Origin: JAKVJE01 sp047722305 | GTDB lineage: Bacteria; Actinomycetota; Actinomycetes; Actinomycetales; Microbacteriaceae | Assembly (NCBI GenBank): GCA_047722305.1 | Contig: JBDNYM010000011.1 | Coordinates: forward strand, 1 to 46,726 | Direction: 5' to 3' | Length of the DNA stretch: 46,726 bases | In this document: piece after piece, positions 24,446-36,184 of the stretch | Layout: each line of letters begins with the position of its first letter | Position numbering within the stretch: position 1 is the stretch's first letter | Made by a program: the position numbers and the translations under genes | The notes under the pieces: generated by a model | What the model was told of the DNA's origin: nothing | What the model saw: the letters and a program-made list of their open reading frames with translations, nothing else | Databases searched by the model: none

Positions 24446-24727
24446 TTAGCGGCGACGCCCCTTCGTGTCGTCCTTCACGTGGCCGCGGAAGGTGCGGGTC
24501 GGCGCGAACTCGCCGAGCTTGTGGCCGACCATGGATTCGGTGATGAACACCGGGACGTGCTTGCGCCCGTCGTGGACGGCGATGGTGTGTCCGAGCATCA
24601 CGGGCAGGATCATGGAGCGGCGCGACCAGGTCTTGATCACGTTCTTCGTGTTCGCCTCGTTCTGGGCCAGGACTTTGCGGAGCAGGTGCTCGTCGATGAA
24701 CGGGCCCTTCTTCAGGCTGCGTGGCAT
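24446..24727 (-). CDS. rpsS: 30S ribosomal protein S19
   Basis: A 93-residue S19, starting MPRSLKKGPFIDEHLL and ending RGHVKDDTKGRRR. It has the universally conserved GHKLGEFAPTR segment. It lies in the small-subunit head. It follows rplB by 13 bases. Confidence 0.97.
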   Translation of the reverse strand: MPRSLKKGPFIDEHLLRKVLAQNEANTKNVIKTWSRRSMILPVMLGHTIAVHDGRKHVPVFITESMVGHKLGEFAPTRTFRGHVKDDTKGRRR

Positions 24728-24740
24728 GGCTTCCTCCTAC

Positions 24741-25580
<840 letters not shown>

Positions 25581-25596
25581 GTTCTTGTTCGCTCTC

Positions 25597-25899
25597 CTAC
25601 TTGCCTGCGCCCTGGAAGATGTCGATCGCGCCGTTGACCGACACGATGGCGCGCTTGGTGTCCTTGCGCCGGCCGGTGCCGAAGCGGGTGCGACGCGACT
25701 TGCCCTTGCGATTCAACGTGTTCACCGACTCGACCTTCACGCCGAAGATGCGCTCGATGGCGATCTTGATCTCGGTCTTGGACGCACGCGGATCGACCTC
25801 GAAGGTGTACTTGCCCTCGTCCATCAGGGCGTAGCTCTTCTCGGAGACGACCGGCGCGAGGATGATGTCGCGCGGATCCTTGTACCCGGAGTCGCTCAT
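25597..25899 (-). CDS. rplW: 50S ribosomal protein L23
   Basis: A 100-residue L23 with DIILAPVVSEKSYALMDEGKY, TFEVDPRASKTEIKIAIE and the loop with VNTLNRKGKSRRTRFG. It is the docking site for SRP and trigger factor at the tunnel exit. ATG 25899 lies four bases after the rplD stop; an earlier in-frame start would overlap rplD and is not conserved. Confidence 0.96.
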   Translation of the reverse strand: MSDSGYKDPRDIILAPVVSEKSYALMDEGKYTFEVDPRASKTEIKIAIERIFGVKVESVNTLNRKGKSRRTRFGTGRRKDTKRAIVSVNGAIDIFQGAGK

Positions 25900-25903
25900 C
25901 GTC

Positions 25904-26563
25904 TCACTCTCCTTCAACGGTCTCGGCAACCACGGGGTTGCCGGTCAGGAACTGGTCCAGGGCGTCCGCGGTGAAGACCACGTCGTCGGCGACCAACACG
26001 TCGTACGCGTTCAGCTGCCCGACCTCGAGCACACGGGCGGAGGCCAGGTTGCGGGCGCTCTGGGAAGCCGCATCCTCACCGGCGGTGACGACGGCGAGCA
26101 CGCGGCGCCCGGCGGCGACCGTCGCGAACAGCGCGGCGGCGGCCTTGGTCGAGGGGGTGCCCTCGGCGCTGAAACCGGTGGCCACGTGGATACGCTCGGC
26201 GCGGGCCCGATCCGACAGGGCGCACCGCAGGGCGGCCGCGATCATCTTCTTGGGCGTGCGCTGCGCGTAGCTGCGCGGGGACGGTCCGTGGACGATGCCG
26301 CCGCCCCGCATCTGCGGAGCACGGATCGACCCCTGCCGGGCGCGACCGGTGCCCTTCTGCTTGAAGGGCTTGCGGCCGGCGCCGGAGACCTCGGCCCGGG
26401 TCTTGACCTTGCTGGTGCCCTGGCGGGCCGCGGCCAGCTGGGCCACGACGACCTGGTGCAGCAGCGGGATGTTGGCGTCCACGTCGAAGATCTCGGCGGG
26501 CAGGGAGACCGTGTCGGTCTTCTCGCCCCGGTAGTCGACGACGTCGATGGTGGCGACGCTCAC
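25904..26563 (-). CDS. rplD: 50S ribosomal protein L4
   Basis: A 219-residue L4 with the long loop GAGRKPFKQKGTGRARQGSIR, which reaches the exit tunnel, and the HGPSPRSYAQRTPKKM segment. In enterobacteria L4 represses its own operon; no equivalent has been shown here. The GTG start lies one base after the rplC stop. Confidence 0.96.
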   Translation of the reverse strand: MSVATIDVVDYRGEKTDTVSLPAEIFDVDANIPLLHQVVVAQLAAARQGTSKVKTRAEVSGAGRKPFKQKGTGRARQGSIRAPQMRGGGIVHGPSPRSYAQRTPKKMIAAALRCALSDRARAERIHVATGFSAEGTPSTKAAAALFATVAAGRRVLAVVTAGEDAASQSARNLASARVLEVGQLNAYDVLVADDVVFTADALDQFLTGNPVVAETVEGE

Positions 26564-26564
26564 G

Positions 26565-27218
26565 TCAGGCCTCCTTCACAGCGTTGCGCACGAACACGAT
26601 CTGGCCCTTGGGACCGGGGACCGCGCCCGTGACGAGCAGCAGGTTCTTCTCGACGTCGACCGCCTGGATGCGCAGGTTCTGCACGGTGACGCGCTCGCCG
26701 CCCATCCGGCCGGCCATCCGCTGGCCCTTGAACACGCGGCCGGGGGTGGCGCAGGCGCCGATCGAGCCGGGCTTGCGGTGGTTGCGGTGGGCGCCGTGCG
26801 AGTGGTCGTCGCCGCGGAAGTTGTAGCGCTTCATGACGCCGGCCCAGCCCTTGCCCTTCGAGGTGCCGGTCACGTCGACGACGGCTCCGGCCTCGAAGAT
26901 GTCGGGGGCCAGCTCTTGCCCGACCTCGTAGCCGGAGATGTCGTCGGTGCGCACCTCGGCGAGGTGACGGCGCGGGGTGACGCCCGCCTTGGCGAAGTGG
27001 CCGGTCTGCGGCTTGTTCGCCTTGCGGGGATCGATGCTGCCGTACGCGATCTGGACGGCGGTGTAGCCGTCGTTCTCGGCGGTGCGGATCTGCGTGACAA
27101 CGTTCGGCTCGGCGGCGATGACCGTCACCGGCACCACGTTGTTGTCGGCGTCCCACACCTGGGTCATGCCGAGCTTGGTGCCCAGCAGGCCCTTTCGTGT
27201 CTTCGTGTTGTTCGCCAT
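26565..27218 (-). CDS. rplC: 50S ribosomal protein L3
   Basis: A 217-residue L3, with GLLGTKLGMTQVWD at the N-terminus and the central extension around GAHRNHRKPGSIGACATPGRVFKGQRMAG. It is an assembly initiator near the peptidyl-transferase centre. It follows rpsJ by ten bases. Confidence 0.97.
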   Translation of the reverse strand: MANNTKTRKGLLGTKLGMTQVWDADNNVVPVTVIAAEPNVVTQIRTAENDGYTAVQIAYGSIDPRKANKPQTGHFAKAGVTPRRHLAEVRTDDISGYEVGQELAPDIFEAGAVVDVTGTSKGKGWAGVMKRYNFRGDDHSHGAHRNHRKPGSIGACATPGRVFKGQRMAGRMGGERVTVQNLRIQAVDVEKNLLLVTGAVPGPKGQIVFVRNAVKEA

Positions 27219-27228
27219 GGTGTCGTCC

Positions 27229-27537
27229 TTAGAGCTTGATCTCGATGTTCACGTCGGCCGGAAGGTCGAGGCGCATCAGCGAGTCGACCGCCTTCGGCGT
27301 CGGGTCGACGATGTCGATCAGGCGCTTGTGGGTGCGCATCTCGAAGTGCTCGCGGCTGTCCTTGTACTTGTGGGGAGAACGGATGACGCACACCACGTTC
27401 TTCTCCGTCGGCAGCGGCACGGGCCCGATGACCGTGGCACCCGCGCGGGTGACGGTATCGACGATCTTCCGTGCGGAGGTGTCGATCACCTCGTGGTCAT
27501 ACGACTTCAGTCGAATGCGGATCTTCTGTCCCGCCAT
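27229..27537 (-). CDS. rpsJ: 30S ribosomal protein S10 (NusE)
   Basis: A 102-residue S10 starting MAGQKIRIRLKSYDHEVID, with GPVPLPTEKNVVCVIRSPHKYKDSREHFEMRTHKR. Besides its ribosomal role it pairs with NusB in antitermination and links NusG to ribosomes. It is the first gene of the 29-gene ribosomal block, behind a leader of a few hundred bases. Confidence 0.98.
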   Translation of the reverse strand: MAGQKIRIRLKSYDHEVIDTSARKIVDTVTRAGATVIGPVPLPTEKNVVCVIRSPHKYKDSREHFEMRTHKRLIDIVDPTPKAVDSLMRLDLPADVNIEIKL

Positions 27538-27913
27538 TGCTGACTCGCCTTCCTCTACAACGGCCCTCAGGCCTGCTACCGGGCCGGACGGCCCGCGGAC
27601 ACTCCGCAGCTCTCACTGCGACGCACCACTGTTCTGCTATACGTGCCCGCACCCGAGGGCGCGAGCTGCCATCGCGGATATTCTGTGAGGTCGCAGTCCT
27701 GTGAAGACACAGCCCTGCAAGGGACACACAACACCCGTGCCGGCGAAGCGTTGGATTTTCGGTGCGACTCGGCACCTGTTCTCTGCCTGCGGCCTAGCTT
27801 TCGCTATGCACTGCCGGGCAGTGACCGTGCAAACGCACGGAATTTGAACTTAATGAGTTTCCCACAGCTGCGGGCGGCGCGCAACCCGGGCGTGTCGTCC
27901 ATCCGCCGGCCGG
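27538..27913 (-). promoter_or_regulatory. S10 operon leader with candidate promoters and hairpins
   Basis: This 376-base gap has no believable gene. On the minus strand the best promoter is TTGCAC (27827-27832) - N18 - CATAGC (27803-27808), with A/T-rich sequence just upstream that resembles an UP element. A second candidate is TTCACA (27700-27705) - N17 - AATATC (27677-27682). A TATAGC also occurs at 27636-27641. The DNA contains a perfect 7-1-7 inverted repeat at 27809-27823, inside the first promoter's spacer. Two more hairpins lie at 27825-27840 and 27580-27595. The mgtA transcript must also end here, and the upstream hairpin pair could serve that purpose. Confidence 0.5.
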
Positions 27914-30412
27914 TCAGTGCAGAAAACGGCGCTTCAGCAACTCGTTCAGCGCCATGTACACGATCACGATGGCCGCGATGATGCCGAGCAGCGGCAGCGG
28001 GACGGTCACCATCCCCAGCGCCGGGGCCACCACCGGCAGGAAGGGGAGGGCGACCACCACCACGGCCACCGACAGGCTGGCGGTCACCAGCAGAGCGCTG
28101 GGGCGCGACCGGGTGATCGGCCGCCCGGTGCGCATCACGTAGATCACCGTCAGGGCGGTGAGCGCCGACTCCACGAACCAGGCGCTGCGGAATTCGGCCG
28201 GACCCGCGTGGTAGCCGAGGATGAGAATGGCGAACATCAGCAGATCGAAGACGGTCGACACCCCGCCGAACACGATCATGAAGCGGCGGATGCCGGACAG
28301 GTCCCAGCGCCCCGGCCGGCGCAGCCACTCGGAGTCGACGCGGTCGGTCGCGATGGTCATCGACGGCAGGTCGGTGAGGAAGTTCAACAGCAGGATCTGC
28401 CGCGGCAGCAGCGGCAGGAACGGCAGCAGTACGCTCGCCACCGCCATCGACATCATGTTGCCGAAGTTGCCGCTGACCGCCACCCGCACGTACTTCAGAG
28501 TGTTGGCGAACGTCTGCCGGCCGCGGATCACGCCGTCGCGCACAACGGCCAGGCTCTTGGTGAGCAGCACCACCGCCGCGGCGTCTTTGGCCACGTCGAC
28601 GGCGGAGTCGACCGAGATGCCGGCATTCGCCGCGTGCAGCGCCGGGGCGTCGTTGATGCCGTCGCCGAGGAATCCCACGCACTCGCCGCCCCGCTGCAGC
28701 GCCCGCACCAACCGCAGCTTCTGGGCAGGCTCCACCTCCGCGAACACCACGCCGTGCTCGGCGACGGCCACCAGGTCCGCGTCGCCCAGGCGCTCGAGGT
28801 CGGCCCCGGTGACCACCCGCACGTCGGCCAGCCCGACCTGCGCGGCCAGGGCGGCGGCGGCCAGCCGGTTGTCCCCGGTCAGCACCTTGACCCGCACGCC
28901 GGCGTCCTCCAGCGCGGCGAGCTCCGCAGCCGCATCCGGTTTGGGCGGGTCTTTGAACGCCAGCACCCCCTCCAGGCACAGGCCCGCCTCCGCCGCGCGC
29001 GTCACCTCGGCGGGAGCGGGCCCGGTGGCCAGCCCCAGCACCCGGTACCCCTCGGCGCTCAGCCGCTCGAAGAGGGCGGCGACGGCCGGGCGGTCCAACG
29101 GCGCGACCTCGCCGCCGGACCGGCTGGCGGTGCACACGTCCAGCACCTGCTCCAGCGCGCCCTTGGTCACCAGCACGCGCTCGTCGCCTCGCCCGGCCGC
29201 CACCGTCAGCCGTTTGCGGGTGAAATCGTAGGGGACCTCCCCCAGCCGGCTCCAGCCGGCCGGCAGCGGCTGCGAGTGCAGGATGGCCGCGTCGAGCGGG
29301 TTGCGGAACCCCGTCTGCAGACCGGCGTTGATCGCGGCCAGGTCGGCGACCCGCGCCGAGTCAGCGCCGGCGAGGTCGAGCGCCCGATCGAGGCGGATGC
29401 CGCCCTCGGTCAAGGTGCCCGTCTTGTCGGTGCAGAGCACCGTCAGCGCGCCCAGCTCGTGGATGGCGTCCAGCCGCTTCACGATCACGCGGGCGCCCGC
29501 CAGCCGGCGCGCCCCCGCCGACAGGCTGAGCGTCACGATGGCCGGCAGCATCTGGGGGGTGAGCCCCACCGCGATGGACAGGGTGAACAGCAGCGAGTCG
29601 ATGGCCGGCTTGCCGGTCACCCAGTTGATGACCAGGATGAGCGCCGCCACCACCAGCATCACGCGGAACAGCATCAGCCCGAACTTGGTGGTGCCCCGGG
29701 CGAAGTCGCTGGCCGGCCCGTGGGTGCGCACCGCCGACGACACGCGGCCGAACTCGGTGGACGACCCCGTCCCGACCACCACGGCCCGCCCGGTCCCGGA
29801 CACCACGTGGGTGCCCTGGAACACGCAGTCGCGGCGCTGCGACAGCGGGGTGGTCGCCGGGATGGGGGCCTCGGCATCCTTCTCGACCGGGAACGACTCG
29901 CCGGTCAGCACCGCCTCGTCGACCAGCAGGTCATCGGCCTCGACCAGCCGGGCGTCGCCGGCCACGACCTGGCCGGCCGAGAGCACGACGACGTCGCCCG
30001 GCACCACCTCGGCCACCGGCACATCCACCTTCGCCCCGCCGCGCAGCACCTGCACATCCACCCGTACCCGGGCCAGCAGATCGGCCACCGCGGTCTCGGC
30101 GCGGTGGTCCTGCACGAACCCCAGGACCCCGCTCACCAGCACGATGCCGCCGATGATGAGGCCGTCGAGCGCATCCCCCACCGCCACCGAGATGGCGACC
30201 GCGATCAGCAGCATGACCTCGATCGGCGACGAGAACTGGCGCAGCAGCGTACGCATCCAGCGCAGGCTCTCGGCCCCGCGGCCGCGCCGGCGGGGAGAGC
30301 GCTGCTGGGCCTCGCCGGGGGCCAGCCCCTGCTGCAGGTCGACGCGCGCCAGCGCCGCGATCTCTTCGGCGGGCTTGGCCCAGAAGGGCCCGGCCCCTGC
30401 GATACCGGCCAT
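27914..30412 (-). CDS. mgtA: MgtA-type magnesium-translocating P-type ATPase
   Basis: An 832-residue type IIIB P-type ATPase, expected to import Mg2+. All catalytic signatures are present: the A-domain TGES (170-173), the TM4 segment GLTPQMLP (283-290), the phosphorylated DKTGTLT (329-335), and GDGINDAP (583-590). The late membrane segments GNFGNMMSM (about 649) and NFLTDLPSMTIATD (677-690) are characteristic of MgtA/MgtB. The length is a little under the enterobacterial 900. It has its own promoter and no MgtR or MgtC gene nearby. It sits between the str and S10 operons, apparently an accessory insertion. Confidence 0.92.
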   Translation of the reverse strand: MAGIAGAGPFWAKPAEEIAALARVDLQQGLAPGEAQQRSPRRRGRGAESLRWMRTLLRQFSSPIEVMLLIAVAISVAVGDALDGLIIGGIVLVSGVLGFVQDHRAETAVADLLARVRVDVQVLRGGAKVDVPVAEVVPGDVVVLSAGQVVAGDARLVEADDLLVDEAVLTGESFPVEKDAEAPIPATTPLSQRRDCVFQGTHVVSGTGRAVVVGTGSSTEFGRVSSAVRTHGPASDFARGTTKFGLMLFRVMLVVAALILVINWVTGKPAIDSLLFTLSIAVGLTPQMLPAIVTLSLSAGARRLAGARVIVKRLDAIHELGALTVLCTDKTGTLTEGGIRLDRALDLAGADSARVADLAAINAGLQTGFRNPLDAAILHSQPLPAGWSRLGEVPYDFTRKRLTVAAGRGDERVLVTKGALEQVLDVCTASRSGGEVAPLDRPAVAALFERLSAEGYRVLGLATGPAPAEVTRAAEAGLCLEGVLAFKDPPKPDAAAELAALEDAGVRVKVLTGDNRLAAAALAAQVGLADVRVVTGADLERLGDADLVAVAEHGVVFAEVEPAQKLRLVRALQRGGECVGFLGDGINDAPALHAANAGISVDSAVDVAKDAAAVVLLTKSLAVVRDGVIRGRQTFANTLKYVRVAVSGNFGNMMSMAVASVLLPFLPLLPRQILLLNFLTDLPSMTIATDRVDSEWLRRPGRWDLSGIRRFMIVFGGVSTVFDLLMFAILILGYHAGPAEFRSAWFVESALTALTVIYVMRTGRPITRSRPSALLVTASLSVAVVVVALPFLPVVAPALGMVTVPLPLLGIIAAIVIVYMALNELLKRRFLH

Positions 30413-30418
30413 GAGGTC

Positions 30419-30424
30419 AGCCTA
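30419..30424 (-). promoter_or_regulatory. Probable leaderless -10 element of mgtA
   Basis: TAGGCT on the minus strand is followed by exactly six bases and then the mgtA ATG, so transcription probably starts at the ATG. There is no Shine-Dalgarno sequence before that ATG, and no room for an M-box riboswitch in the 62-base gap to the lysE stop. The same hexamer is the -10 of the str operon promoter. Confidence 0.55.
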
Positions 30425-30474
30425 ACTCGGTCCGGGACCGGGGACAGAGGAGCGCCCAGCGGTCCACGCCACGC

Positions 30475-31095
30475 TCACGCGGCGAGAGCGGTCCGGACTG
30501 CCAGCGCGATGACCATGACCCCGCCGGCCACTCCCGTCCAGCGTCGGCCCCGCGGACCAGAGACGAAGCGGCCCAGCGCCGCGCCTCCGGCCGCCAGCAG
30601 CAGCTGCCAGGAGGCGGAGGCGAGGAATACGCCGGCCACGAATACCACCCGGCTCGCCGCCCCATGGAGAACGGAGCCGGCAGAACCGACCGTCAACGCG
30701 GCGAAGTAGACCACCGTGGCCGGGTTCACCAGCGTGATGCCCAGGACTCCGAGATAGGCGCCTGCGGGCGACGACCAGCCGCCTACAGCGGAGAAGCCTC
30801 TGCCCGCACGGAATCCCCGGCAGATCATGCGGACGCCCAAGAGAACGAGTACCCCGACGGACGCCCAGCGCAGCGGCACGGCCAGCGCCGCGATCCACGG
30901 CGCCAGCACCGCTCCCGCCGCGACAATGACCATCGCATACAGGCCGTCCGCCGTGGCCGCGCCCAGCCCTGCGGCTCCGCCCGTAAGCCAGCCGCGCTGC
31001 GCGGAGGTGGCCACGATCAGCGCGGCGACTGCCCCCAAGGGAATCGCGATCCCGTAACCGGCCAGCACGCCCGTCAGCAAAGCTCCTCCGCCCAT
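30475..31095 (-). CDS. LysE/RhtB family amino-acid exporter
   Basis: A membrane protein of about 206 residues with five to six hydrophobic helices. It belongs to the LysE superfamily, which exports amino acids such as lysine, arginine, threonine or leucine. The N-terminal helix GVLAGYGIAIPLGAVAALIV and the ITLVNPATVVYFAAL segment are typical. I chose ATG 31095; ATG 31107 is also possible and neither has a clear ribosome-binding site. It diverges from an Lrp/AsnC regulator across about 70 bases, the classic exporter-regulator pair. The exported amino acid cannot be predicted. Confidence 0.85.
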   Translation of the reverse strand: MGGGALLTGVLAGYGIAIPLGAVAALIVATSAQRGWLTGGAAGLGAATADGLYAMVIVAAGAVLAPWIAALAVPLRWASVGVLVLLGVRMICRGFRAGRGFSAVGGWSSPAGAYLGVLGITLVNPATVVYFAALTVGSAGSVLHGAASRVVFVAGVFLASASWQLLLAAGGAALGRFVSGPRGRRWTGVAGGVMVIALAVRTALAA

Positions 31096-31152
31096 GCAGA
31101 CCAGCATCCACGACGCTAGGGGAGAGACCGCACGAACGGTCCGCCACTTTGG

Positions 31153-31158
31153 GATAAT
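31153..31158 (+). promoter_or_regulatory. -10 element of the Lrp-family gene
   Basis: GATAAT matches the -10 consensus at five of six positions and stands seven bases before ATG 31166. This fits a leaderless transcript starting at that ATG. The element overlaps the upstream alternative ATG at 31157, which argues against the longer start. No -35 was seen. Confidence 0.55.
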
Positions 31159-31165
31159 GAACCAT

Positions 31166-31609
31166 ATGGATGGCACAGACGAGAGGATTCTCTCCATTCT
31201 CCGCACGGATGGGCGCGCATCGTTCAGCGACATCGGGCGACGGATCGGCCTGAGCACGAATGCCACCGTCGCCCGGGTGCACCACCTCGAGCGCGACGGC
31301 GTCATCCTCGGCTACCAGGCCGTCCTCGCTGGCGACGCCCCCGTAGCAGCCGCCGGCCTGGAGGTCTTCATCACTGTGCGTCTGCGCCTGGACCGCGACT
31401 CCGAGGAGTTCCTCGCCTGGACGGCCCGCATCCCCCAGATCCGCGACGCTGTGCACGTGACCGGCCCCTACGACTACCTGCTGCACGTCTACGAGCACGA
31501 CACCGCCACGCTCGACCACTTGCTCCGCACTCTCAAGCAGGAGGGCGGCGCCATGCAGACCCAGACCATCCTCGCCCTCCGCCCCGGGAGGACGGCGGAA
31601 CGGTCCTGA
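31166..31609 (+). CDS. Lrp/AsnC family transcriptional regulator
   Basis: A 147-residue regulator. An N-terminal winged helix-turn-helix (about 1-55: DERILSILRTDGRASFSDIGRRIGLS) is followed by an AsnC ligand-binding domain of the RAM type (VFITVRLRLD, HVTGPYDYLLHVYEHD). Such proteins sense amino acids and usually control a neighbouring transporter, here the divergent LysE-type gene. I prefer ATG 31166 because a -10 hexamer covers the earlier ATG. The gene stops five bases before a perfect palindrome that should terminate it. Confidence 0.9.
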   Translation: MDGTDERILSILRTDGRASFSDIGRRIGLSTNATVARVHHLERDGVILGYQAVLAGDAPVAAAGLEVFITVRLRLDRDSEEFLAWTARIPQIRDAVHVTGPYDYLLHVYEHDTATLDHLLRTLKQEGGAMQTQTILALRPGRTAERS

Positions 31610-31614
31610 CATGC

Positions 31615-31652
31615 GAGCAGGGGCCGGATCCCATGGGATCCGGCCCCTGCTC
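31615..31652. terminator. Perfect 38-bp palindrome, bidirectional terminator of lrp and tuf
   Basis: Bases 31615-31652 are identical to their own reverse complement. Either RNA strand can form a GC-rich hairpin of up to 17-18 bp. It begins five bases after the lrp stop and ends 18 bases before the tuf stop, where both convergent genes need to end. Neither side is followed by a T run, so it is a U-less hairpin. Its centre is CCCATGGG, flanked by two copies of GGATCC. Confidence 0.85.
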
Positions 31653-31670
31653 GGCGTTCGCGGAGACGCT

Positions 31671-32861
<1,191 letters not shown>

Positions 32862-32893
32862 AGTGTCCTCCTCAGGACGCTCAGGTAGTCGCT

Positions 32894-32940
32894 GGGCCGC
32901 ACGATGCGGCCCCCGCTACGATTGCTTCTTTTTCATCATA
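32894..32940 (-). promoter_or_regulatory. fusA-tuf spacer: -10 element and leader hairpin
   Basis: On the minus strand TATGAT (32935-32940) is a good -10 hexamer lying about 75 bases before the tuf GTG, followed by an A-rich patch. No matching -35 was found. Between it and the ribosome-binding site lies a perfect 8-bp hairpin (32894-32901 with 32905-32912, loop CGA on the plus strand). It may promote tuf transcription separately from fusA, or the hairpin may mark an RNA processing site. Confidence 0.45.
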
Positions 32941-32995
32941 GACGCCGGCTGACGAGCGCCCGCCCGTCGTACGGCATCCAAACCCTATGGGTTGA

Positions 32996-35095
<2,100 letters not shown>

Positions 35096-35128
35096 AGTTT
35101 TCCTTCCGGATTGAAGCTATGCGTCCGA

Positions 35129-35150
35129 TCCGTCCGCGACCGCGGACGGA
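35129..35150 (-). other. Intercistronic hairpin between rpsG and fusA
   Basis: Arms 35129-35137 and 35142-35150 form a perfect 9-bp GC-rich stem with a four-base loop, in the 63-base gap between rpsG and fusA. There is no T run after it. It could stabilise or help to process the mRNA, or partly terminate it to set the rpsG:fusA ratio. Confidence 0.55.
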
Positions 35151-35158
35151 CGGCGGAC

Positions 35159-35629
35159 TTACCAGCGGTAGTGCGCGAACGCCTTGTTGGACTCGGCCAT
35201 CTTGTGCGTGTCCTCGCGGCGCTTCACCGCGGCGCCGAGGCCGTTGGATGCGTCGAGGATCTCGTTGGTGAGCCGCTCGGTCATGGTCTTCTCGCGGCGC
35301 AGGCGCGCGTAGGTGACCAGCCAGCGCAGGGCCAGCGTGTTGGCGCGGTGAGGCTTGACCTCGACCGGGACCTGGTAGGTCGACCCGCCGACGCGGCGGG
35401 AGCGGACCTCGAGGCTGGGGCGGACGTTGTCGAGCGCCTTCTTCAGCGTGGCGACCGGGTCTTCCCCGTTCTTCTCGCGCGTGCCCTCGAGGGCGGCGTA
35501 GACGATGCGCTCGGCGAGGCCGCGCTTCCCGTCCAGGAGGATCTTGTTGACGAGCTGTGTGACGATCGGAGCGTGGTAGACCGGATCGGCGACGACCGGG
35601 CGCTTCGGAGCGGGACCCTTACGCGGCAT
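35159..35629 (-). CDS. rpsG: 30S ribosomal protein S7
   Basis: A 156-residue S7, starting MPRKGPAPKRPVVADPVY, with GGSTYQVPVEVKPHRANTLALRWL and a C-terminal HKMAESNKAFAHYRW. It nucleates the small-subunit head. The ATG shares one base with the rpsL stop (TAATG), so S12 and S7 are translationally coupled. Confidence 0.97.
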   Translation of the reverse strand: MPRKGPAPKRPVVADPVYHAPIVTQLVNKILLDGKRGLAERIVYAALEGTREKNGEDPVATLKKALDNVRPSLEVRSRRVGGSTYQVPVEVKPHRANTLALRWLVTYARLRREKTMTERLTNEILDASNGLGAAVKRREDTHKMAESNKAFAHYRW

Positions 35630-36003
35630 TACTTCTTCTCTTTCTTCGCACCGTAACGGCTGCGAGCCTGCTGGCGGTCCTTCACCGACTGGGTGTCGAG
35701 AGCACCGCGAACGATCTTGTAACGGACACCGGGGAGGTCTTTCACACGGCCGCCGCGGACGAGCACCATGGAGTGCTCCTGGAGGTTGTGGCCCTCACCG
35801 GGGATGTAGGCCGTCACCTCGATGCCATTGCTGAGCTTGACGCGGGCCACCTTGCGCAGCGCCGAGTTCGGCTTCTTCGGTGTGGTCGTGTACACGCGAG
35901 TGCACACCCCGCGCTGCTGCGGGTTCGCTTTCAGGGCCGGGGCCTTCGTCTTGACGACCTTCGCCCGGCGGCCCTTGCGCACCAACTGCTGAATAGTGGG
36001 CAC
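35629..36003 (-). CDS. rpsL: 30S ribosomal protein S12
   Basis: A 124-residue S12, with PTIQQLVRKGR at the start and the decoding-site loops TPKKPNSALRK and PGEGHNLQEH. The positions linked to streptomycin resistance, Lys43 and Lys88, are both wild type. The start is GTG 36003 with GAGGAG about nine bases upstream; the family begins there. It opens the str operon below a consensus promoter and a leader of about 175 bases. Confidence 0.97.
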   Translation of the reverse strand: MPTIQQLVRKGRRAKVVKTKAPALKANPQQRGVCTRVYTTTPKKPNSALRKVARVKLSNGIEVTAYIPGEGHNLQEHSMVLVRGGRVKDLPGVRYKIVRGALDTQSVKDRQQARSRYGAKKEKK

Positions 36004-36091
36004 TGCTTTGCTCCTCTGGATAGCTCTGTTCTGCTGCGATCTCGGCCGTGCCTTCGACACGGAAAGCTCGGACCCGCCGATCAGGGACATG

Positions 36092-36124
36092 GTGTGTTCG
36101 GAAGCACAATGTGCTCGAAGACAC
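36092..36124 (-). promoter_or_regulatory. Inverted repeats in the rpsL leader
   Basis: A perfect 6-1-6 inverted repeat, AGCACAATGTGCT (36103-36115), is flanked by further imperfect arms so that 36092-36124 can form one long stem. An overlapping GACACGGTGTC palindrome begins at 36119/36120. All lie within the str operon leader RNA, between the promoter and rpsL. This could be a regulator-binding operator or a leader structure bound by a ribosomal protein. Confidence 0.5.
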
Positions 36125-36184
36125 GGTGTCGCACCGGAATCAGCGGCGAATACGTGGTACACCCGTCGGGCGCGCCAACTAGAG

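Noticed and set aside
27643..27981. A 112-codon plus-strand frame in the S10 leader
   Set aside because: It has no ribosome-binding site, no recognisable motif, and runs into the mgtA 3' end. The region is better explained as promoter and leader.
30413..30474. An M-box or other Mg2+-sensing leader before mgtA
   Set aside because: The gap is 62 bases and the -10 hexamer stands six bases before the ATG, leaving no leader.
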